NCBI GenBank assembly: GCA_003116975.1
Contig: BGKB01000076.1
Span: 310,001-374,000, forward strand
Length of the DNA: 64,000 nt
Reading direction: 5' to 3'
Source of the DNA: Aurantiochytrium sp. KH105
Lineage: Eukaryota; Sar; Bigyra; Thraustochytrida; Thraustochytriidae
Position numbers and translations under genes: made by a program
Shown: positions 58,317-64,000 of the stretch, piece after piece
How the letters are laid out: each line of letters opens with the position of its first letter
Position numbering within the stretch: the first letter of the stretch is position 1
The notes under the pieces: model-generated
What the model was told of the DNA's origin: nothing
The model's database searches: none
What the model saw: the letters and a program-made list of their open reading frames with translations, nothing else

Positions 58317-59271
58317 CTCGACCCCCGAGTGCGCGTCCGCCGCAAGAGCGCCCCCTCCTCCGCCCGCCCGCTAGCGGGGTCGCCGTTGCGCGCGTGCGTG
58401 ACGGGACGCCTCGCCTGAGTCGCACAGCCCGCGCGCGGCTTTGGCTTCCGCCTCTACCGATCGGCGCTCGCCGGAGAAGATACAGAGCGGCGCAGAGGCC
58501 AGAGGCCGCGGCGGCGCTGCGCGTCCCCCCGCGGCGGCTCCGCGCGCCCGCGCGCTCGGCTTGTCGGACGAGCCCGCTGATCGATCGATCGATCGATCGA
58601 ATAGATAGAGATAGATAGATAGTTTGAGATACTGCAAAGCCAAAGCCTCGGCCCGTGATCCGATTTCAAACCCAGCCTCGATCCGCCTCGCCCCCCGCGC
58701 CAGTCGCCGCGACAAGAGCCCGCCGAGCTGCCTGCCTGCCTGCCCGCCCGCCCGCCGAGCTGCCTGCCCGCCTGCGCGTCCGCCGCGCGGGCCTCGCCCT
58801 GCGCGCCCTCGCGCCGCCGCGGGTCGGCTCTGGCCGCGCCTCGCTGGTCGATCGATCGATCGATCGATCCCGGTCTGGTGCTCCCTGGCTGCCTATCTAT
58901 GCTAGTATACCTTGGCGGTACCATGGTACCGTGGATGGTACCATGGTGTATGTCCGTATAGCGCGTGGTCTGGCTTTGCGGGCGGTGTGAAGCCGAAGCG
59001 CGTGTGAGCGAGCCTGCGGCGCCGACGTGAGAGAATCGACATGGTGGCCGCATGTACCGCAGCGTCGGTCGAGGAAGGTCGAGGTTTGGCGACTGACAGT
59101 GATGATTTCGGGGGTACAGGCTCTCGGAAATGTAGTGGCAGTAGGCCTAGAAGGTGAAGGCTGGAGTTTTGGGCACGCGCCATCGCGCGCCATGCCAAGG
59201 AGAAGCCTGTAAAGGTAGGAGAGGAGGGTGGCTGATGAGAGAGGTGGAAGGAATATGAAAACATGTTTTGC
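58317..59271. other. Intergenic region with GATC arrays and short palindromes
   Basis: 955 bases upstream of the SCAMP gene and downstream of the thioredoxin-like gene (both -). GC-rich at 58330-58560. GATC/GATA-unit arrays lie at 58579-58620 and 58848-58868. At 58917-58930 there is a perfect 14-base palindrome GGTACCATGGTACC, followed by GGTACCATGG at 58937-58946. No gene is recognised. Confidence 0.55.
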
Positions 59272-60435
59272 TTACTCGACGTCACAGGCGTCGTCAATCT
59301 TACCAACGTCCAAGGGAGCAGTGTTGGCATCATTAATGCCCGAGTTGGCCTTCGAAGCGCTGTTCACATCGTCCAGAAACACCTCCAAATCGTGAACAAG
59401 CGCATCCGCACTCGCTGCATGCTCCGTTGAAGCCACGAGTACCGGTCTTTTAGCGCTACCAAAACCATAATAAATGGCCGCAGCCACACCAGGGGTAATC
59501 TGAAAGCGCTCACATAATAAAGGGTCGCTCGCAACGGCAAGTCGAAGCGTCTCAAGGTTGCGTCGAGCAGCAAGACGTGCAAGTCCATCTGTTACGGCAG
59601 ACTCTGACACGCTACCCCCGCAACAGAGAATCGCTACAGTTGCGGACGTAGGATTTTCCACGAAAATGTCATACGTGTTGATTTGAAGCGCGGTGACAAT
59701 CGTTTCCACTTTCCAGATCTGCGCCACAGACCCTACTTTTCTGTTCACAAGCTCGATAAGATAAGGTGCCGAGAGGCCGTCGACAGAGACTTGCACGAGC
59801 TCACTTTCCAGAACCAAGCTCTTGCCCGGACCGCGAGTGAACAAGACTACCGACGGGAAACTCACCACGCCATGCGCTTGCGCAAGCGCATAACTTCGAC
59901 GCGCGTCGGCCACGCCCGTAAAAAGATATGGATTTTGCCCGCGGTTCTGCGCGTCGAGGTCGCAACTTGCTTGCACCGCGCGCAAATCCCTCTCAAGGTG
60001 GCTTACGTCGTTCATGCAAAATAAAACATATGCTGCCCTTTTCACATTGTCGCGTGGCTGCAGTGCGAAAAAGTCCTCAAGGTCTTGTTGGCTTACATCA
60101 CGTCGAAGGCGCGTCGCGGCCAGGTCGGCCTCCGTAGCTGTTTCGAGGTCTTCTTTGCCGCCACGACTCGAGGGTGTCACTGCCCTGGTTATTGACGTCA
60201 ATGCCACGAGCAGGCCGAGTGTCGCCCACAACACAAGCGAGCCTTTGCTTCGCGTACTCGATCGTTGTCGTTGCGCACTAGGTAGCCGTCGCGCGCTTGG
60301 TCGTCGTGCGGCATCGCTGACATCATCCCTGGACGAGGCCGTTGGCTCGTTTTGCCTCACTGTGCCTTCGCGGCGACGGCGGCGGCGGTGGCAACGGACG
60401 TTGTCATTCCATGCTTGGGTCCCATACGGCGGCAT
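59272..60435 (-). CDS. Thioredoxin-fold protein with a membrane anchor, no CxxC
   Basis: 387 residues if started at the ATG at 60435; another in-frame ATG at 60645 would add 70 Arg/Ser-rich residues. A basic N-terminus is followed by one hydrophobic segment (about 78-98, L-V-L-W-A-T-L-G-L-L-V-A-L), giving a type II or signal-anchor topology with the bulk in the ER lumen or outside. From about 125 the sequence looks like a thioredoxin fold: A-A-Y-V-L-F-C-M-N-D-V-S, then Y-L-F-T-G-V-A-D-A-R-R-S-Y, then G-V-V-S-F-P-S-V-V-L-F, which carries the cis-proline strand (F-P-S-V). A second, similar half may follow. The redox C-x-x-C is not present in the expected place, so it is likely a non-redox PDI-like binder. 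Function is not known. Confidence 0.55.
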   Translation of the reverse strand: MPPYGTQAWNDNVRCHRRRRRREGTVRQNEPTASSRDDVSDAARRPSARRLPSAQRQRSSTRSKGSLVLWATLGLLVALTSITRAVTPSSRGGKEDLETATEADLAATRLRRDVSQQDLEDFFALQPRDNVKRAAYVLFCMNDVSHLERDLRAVQASCDLDAQNRGQNPYLFTGVADARRSYALAQAHGVVSFPSVVLFTRGPGKSLVLESELVQVSVDGLSAPYLIELVNRKVGSVAQIWKVETIVTALQINTYDIFVENPTSATVAILCCGGSVSESAVTDGLARLAARRNLETLRLAVASDPLLCERFQITPGVAAAIYYGFGSAKRPVLVASTEHAASADALVHDLEVFLDDVNSASKANSGINDANTAPLDVGKIDDACDVE

Positions 60436-61943
60436 CGAGCGCACCCGCCCCAAGCGCGGCGCCTCTCCCTGTCTCTCTGTCTTTCCCTCTGTCTGTTTTT
60501 GCGTTTTGCCCAAGTTTTGTTGCAGGTCAAAGTTCGCAGGCGGCGGAAAAAGAAGAAGATAATCATCAATTGAGGAGGAAACAAACCTCTGCCAGACACG
60601 GCGCAAGGATGAAGACAGAGACATATATACATGCCTGATGGTCATTCTCGTTGGCGTTTGCTCCGGGTGCCTCTCACTTATTGATCAAGAATGTATGAAC
60701 GTTTGTAGGCCGAATCTTTAGTCTGAGTCGAGGAAAGAAAATAAGGGCTCTTCGACATTCTTGATCGAAGACGATCGAAAAGGGAAAAACGAACCATCCA
60801 CCAACCAAAGGTAATGGCAGGCAGTCGCATCGCAACAAAATATGCAGACGCCAACCTGGCTGTTGTTGATCACAGACACAGATTACGGTCTAGATATTAT
60901 ACACATAACCAGTGGAACCCATACTGGCTGCTCAAACTACTACGTGCTCTCCACGAAGGGCAGGCGGGCTGCAGCTGCAAGCACTCACTCACTCTCCGCC
61001 GCCTCCCTGTTACGTCCCTTCAAGAGACCGAAGCAGACCCTCGCCGCGGCGTGCGAGTCACTCCACCTCCGAGAGAACGGCTTTTTGCGTCCTTAAAGGT
61101 CCCTAACCTTTTCGCCTCCGCAACGCGCGCGCGCGTTCTGCCCCACTCCGCCGCTGCCGGCCCCTTGTCCCGGGCCAATGGCCGCAGCCGCCGCCGCTGC
61201 CGTTGACGTTGACGTTCTCCGGCTGCAGCTGCAGCTGCTTCGCGCCGCGGACCTGAACGAGCGCGGTTCTCTCAGCTCGAGCGCGGCGTCTCCGTTCTGC
61301 CGCGCCGAAGTAGCCGCAGCCGGGGAGGGAGGGAACGGCCGCGAGGCCCGGCGAGGCGCGAAGCTGCACTTGCGCGGGCGGCCGCGCAAGTGCGCTTTGG
61401 GTTTGCTCCAGTGGCGCGGGCGGCGGGCCGCACTGTGCCGCGGCGGCGCAAGTGGAACAAATTTTGAAATCTGCGGCCGCGCCGCGATGAGCGAATGAGA
61501 AAAAAAAATTCAAAATCGAGCCCTCTTCAAAACCCGAAAGCTACTTGGAACGCGCAACGCGAGCGCGCCGCACGGACGTACGCGGAGACGCGCAGGCCGA
61601 GCGCGGCCGCGAGCGTGAACGCGAGCGCGACCGCGACCGCGACGCGACCGCGACGGACGGGCGGGCGGCGGGACTGACTGCGCGGAGCGCTGCGCCGTTG
61701 CGCGCCTGCTTGCGCGGTGCGAGCGAGACAAACCATCACCAGCGTCGGCATCGACGGGCCCGAGCCGCGGATCCGCACAGGGTGAAAAAGGCGTTGAGGA
61801 CTCGCAGCGCGGCGAGGCGCGGGGCCAGCGGAGCAGGCACGTGAAGAGTTGCGGCGCTGCGAAGTTCGGGTGTTGTCCTGTTGCCGGCGCGCGCTGGGGG
61901 AAAAAGGAAGAAAGGGAGAGAGAAGGAAAAGGAGAAGGCGAAG
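60436..61943. promoter_or_regulatory. Divergent region before RAD54
   Basis: About 1.5 kb. Left part 60650-60960 is A/T-richer. From about 61000 the sequence becomes GC-rich, with GCGACC units near 61625-61655. A purine-rich run (GGAAGAAAGGGAGAGAG and similar) occupies 61903-61942 directly before the RAD54 start. Open frames here have Arg/Ala/Ser-rich content and no recognisable domain. Confidence 0.45.
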
Positions 61944-64000
61944 ATGCGCAAGTCCGGGGCGCCTAGCGTGGCGAAGAAGCGCGCCCTTGAAGAGGGCCGT
62001 GACTCCGGCGCGAGCGACAATGGTCTCAGCCAGGACGCCTCGCGAAGATTCAATGAAAAGGCCATGCAAGACGGCGACGTCGTCGTCCATCGCGCCCCCG
62101 TGCTCCGCTTCCTGGCCGTGCCGCAGAGCGTCCTTGCACGACCCTTTCGCCCGCCGTTACCCAAAGGTTGGCGCATGCCTGCCTCTGAAGTTGGTCTCGG
62201 GCAACGCAACGTTGGGCGTAAATCCCTTGGCGTACGCCGTATGAAGCCCATCCAACTTGGCGCACCGTCGGCCAAGTATAAGCCATTGCGACTCGCAGGG
62301 GACGACGGATCTGATTCGGGGTCCGGAAGCTTTCAAGACGTCAAGGACGAACTCTTTGAAAAGTATGAAAAGGACCCCGTCGTGCTGTACGAGAGCCCCA
62401 CCGATGACCACAAGGTTATCGTCGAGCCCGTGGTGGGTAAGTTTCTCCGCGAGCATCAGCGTGAGGGCATCCAATTCCTTTTCGAGTGCATTGCAGGTCT
62501 GCGCGAGTTCGACGGGTGCGGATGCATTCTCGCCGACGACATGGGTCTCGGCAAGACGCTACAGTCCATCACTCTCTTGTACACGGCGCTGCGACAAGGT
62601 CTAGAGAAGGAAAAGCCTCTTGCGCGGAGAGTCATTGTTGTCACCCCCACCAGTCTCGTCCGGAATTGGGACAATGAGATCGAAAAGTGGCTCAAAGGAC
62701 GTGTACGCACGCTGGCTCTGGCCGAGTCATCAAAGTCCGAAAATGAGAAGCGTATCCGCGCCTTTACAGACACGCGTCAATACGATGTCCTCGTCATCAG
62801 CTATGACACCTTTCGTCTCAACGCCTCGAGCTTCAAAAGCGAGACGGCGTGCGACCTTCTCATTTGCGACGAGGCGCACCGGCTCAAGAACGACCAGACA
62901 CAAACGAGCAAAGCCCTCGACCTCTTGCACACACGCCGTCGCGTGCTCTTGAGTGGAACGCCAATGCAGAATGACCTCGAGGAATTCTACGCCATGGTCA
63001 ACTTCTGCAATCCCCGCGTGCTCGGCACCGTCTCTCAGTTTCGCAAGAAATTCCAGAACCCGATCCTCACGGGCCGCGAGCCAGACGCTTCAGACGAGGA
63101 GGTGCGTCTCTCCGAGGCGCGGAGCCAAGAACTCTCGGACATTGTCAATCTCTTCATTCTTCGACGCACGAACTCGCTGCTATCCAAGCATTTGCCGCCA
63201 AAGCTAACGCAGGTCGTCTGCGTCTACATGACGGATATGCAGAAACGCATGTACAACCACATGATTTTTAGCAAGGTCAGTCAGTACGAGGAGACCAAGG
63301 CCGCCAAGGCTGCGGCCGAGGCCGCTGGAGATGGTGCCGCTGCCGCCGTTCCTAAGATTCCCGCCCAGGCGCTTGCTTCTATCAACGCCATGAAAAAGCT
63401 TTGCAACCATCCTCAGCTTCTGTACCAGCCCTCGTCCATGTACAAGGAGCAGCGCGCCCGCACGAAAAAGGTCGGATACGGACTGGAGGACATTAACCAG
63501 TTTTTCCCGCCAGGTTTTGGCGCATCGAGCGGCGGCAGTCGGCGAGGAGGTCGCGGTGCTTCTGCTGTGGAGTCAGCTGGCTATTCTTCAAAGCACTCCA
63601 ATTGCGAATGGTCTGGTAAATTCCTGCTCTGTCAGCGTCTCTTGCAGCGTCTGCGTAATGAGACAGACGATCGAATGGTGATTGTTTCCAACTATACGCA
63701 GACTCTTGATCTCTTCTCAATGCTGTGCTCGGAAAACGACTTTCCTTTCGTTCGTCTCGACGGTGGATCATCCGCCAAGAGACGCCAAGCCATGGTGGAC
63801 CGTCTGAACGATCCCACTGACGACGTCTTTGTGTTTTTGCTTAGCTCGCGGGCTGGCGGATGTGGGCTGAACCTGATTGGCGCGAATCGACTCATCCTTT
63901 TTGACCCGGACTGGAATCCCGCGACAGACAAGCAGGCTGCCGCTCGAGTATGGCGCGATGGCCAAAAGAAGCGCTGCTACGTATATCGATTCCTTGCCAC
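61944..64000 (+). CDS. RAD54: RAD54 homologous-recombination translocase, C-terminus beyond right edge
   Basis: The frame opens at the ATG at 61944 and runs off the window after 685 codons. The N-terminal 165 residues include the Rad54-typical F-R-P-P-L-P-K-G and L-G-V-R-R segments. The SNF2 motor starts at L-R-E-H-Q-R-E-G-I-Q-F-L-F-E-C. It has Walker A in A-D-D-M-G-L-G-K-T (about 198), V-T-P-T-S-L-V-R-N-W, Walker B as I-C-D-E-A-H-R-L-K-N (about 308; yeast and human Rad54 have D-E-G-H), S-G-T-P-M-Q-N-D-L, and I-V-N-L-F-I-L-R-R-T. Lobe two begins near 577 and includes L-S-S-R-A-G-G-C-G-L-N-L-I-G-A-N and W-R-D-G-Q-K-K. Rad54 remodels DNA with Rad51 during strand exchange. No intron is needed. 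The missing part should be roughly the last 100-150 residues. Confidence 0.94.
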   Translation, partial: MRKSGAPSVAKKRALEEGRDSGASDNGLSQDASRRFNEKAMQDGDVVVHRAPVLRFLAVPQSVLARPFRPPLPKGWRMPASEVGLGQRNVGRKSLGVRRMKPIQLGAPSAKYKPLRLAGDDGSDSGSGSFQDVKDELFEKYEKDPVVLYESPTDDHKVIVEPVVGKFLREHQREGIQFLFECIAGLREFDGCGCILADDMGLGKTLQSITLLYTALRQGLEKEKPLARRVIVVTPTSLVRNWDNEIEKWLKGRVRTLALAESSKSENEKRIRAFTDTRQYDVLVISYDTFRLNASSFKSETACDLLICDEAHRLKNDQTQTSKALDLLHTRRRVLLSGTPMQNDLEEFYAMVNFCNPRVLGTVSQFRKKFQNPILTGREPDASDEEVRLSEARSQELSDIVNLFILRRTNSLLSKHLPPKLTQVVCVYMTDMQKRMYNHMIFSKVSQYEETKAAKAAAEAAGDGAAAAVPKIPAQALASINAMKKLCNHPQLLYQPSSMYKEQRARTKKVGYGLEDINQFFPPGFGASSGGSRRGGRGASAVESAGYSSKHSNCEWSGKFLLCQRLLQRLRNETDDRMVIVSNYTQTLDLFSMLCSENDFPFVRLDGGSSAKRRQAMVDRLNDPTDDVFVFLLSSRAGGCGLNLIGANRLILFDPDWNPATDKQAAARVWRDGQKKRCYVYRFLA

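Noticed and set aside
60595-60615. GCGCAAGGATGA resembling part of U6 snRNA
   Set aside because: The rest of U6 (conserved ACAGAGA and 5' stem) is absent around it.

Overview
The window is nuclear DNA of a GC-rich, gene-dense protist with few introns. Single-exon genes dominate; I can place only three credible introns of about 90-540 nt. CCT4, RAD54, SHPRH-type SNF2/RING, XPR1/EXS, SCAMP, O-GlcNAc-transferase-like and Rho GTPase signalling genes are all eukaryotic. The long acidic and low-complexity protein segments, the TIR-like/TPR protein, the CRIB-RhoGAP protein and the single-domain voltage-gated channel point to a stramenopile, most likely a thraustochytrid (labyrinthulomycete). That placement is inference from gene style, not from a marker gene. 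There is no operon, rRNA, recognisable tRNA, CRISPR array or transposon.

Layout, left to right. 1-5 kb: the 5' end of an EH-domain gene (-), a small mitochondrial membrane protein (+), and a CatSper/EukCat-like channel (-). 5-12 kb: CCT4 chaperonin (+, with a likely 5'UTR intron), and a secretory protein joining an OGT-type GT41 and a GT4 glycosyltransferase (-). 13-18 kb: a protein with five tandem endosulfine-type F-D-S-x-D motifs (+), a METTL21-type methyltransferase (+), and an unknown membrane protein (+). 18-28 kb: a secreted VWD-repeat protein (-), a secreted aldo-keto reductase with one intron (+), a SUFU-like protein with a myristoylation-type N-terminus (-), a C-type lectin/folate-receptor-like surface receptor (+), and HSP20 (+). 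29-41 kb: a TIR-like/TPR protein (-), a 3.8 kb gene-free stretch, and an SHPRH/RAD5-like translocase (+). 41-50 kb: SH3-IQ-armadillo protein (-, spliced), WW-WW-CRIB-RhoGAP (+), ankyrin protein (+), secreted Cys-rich protein (-). 51-64 kb: XPR1/EXS phosphate exporter (+), a CNB-PDZ-CNB-GRAM-CNB protein with a CaaX end (-) overlapping a SCAMP (-), a thioredoxin-fold membrane protein (-), and RAD54 (+), cut by the right edge.

Themes. Several genes encode secretory or surface functions: the GT41-GT4 fusion, VWD, CTLD receptor, AKR, Cys-rich protein, thioredoxin-like protein, SCAMP and EXS exporter. Others encode signalling scaffolds: RhoGAP, SH3-ARM, TIR-TPR, CNB/GRAM and SUFU-like. Two encode SNF2 DNA-repair motors. 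Short tandem repeats repeatedly sit just upstream of start codons.

The most notable points are the multi-motif endosulfine-like protein (a possible multivalent PP2A-B55 regulator), the GT41-GT4 fusion with a signal peptide, and the SCAMP/CNB overlap, which may really be one fused gene.
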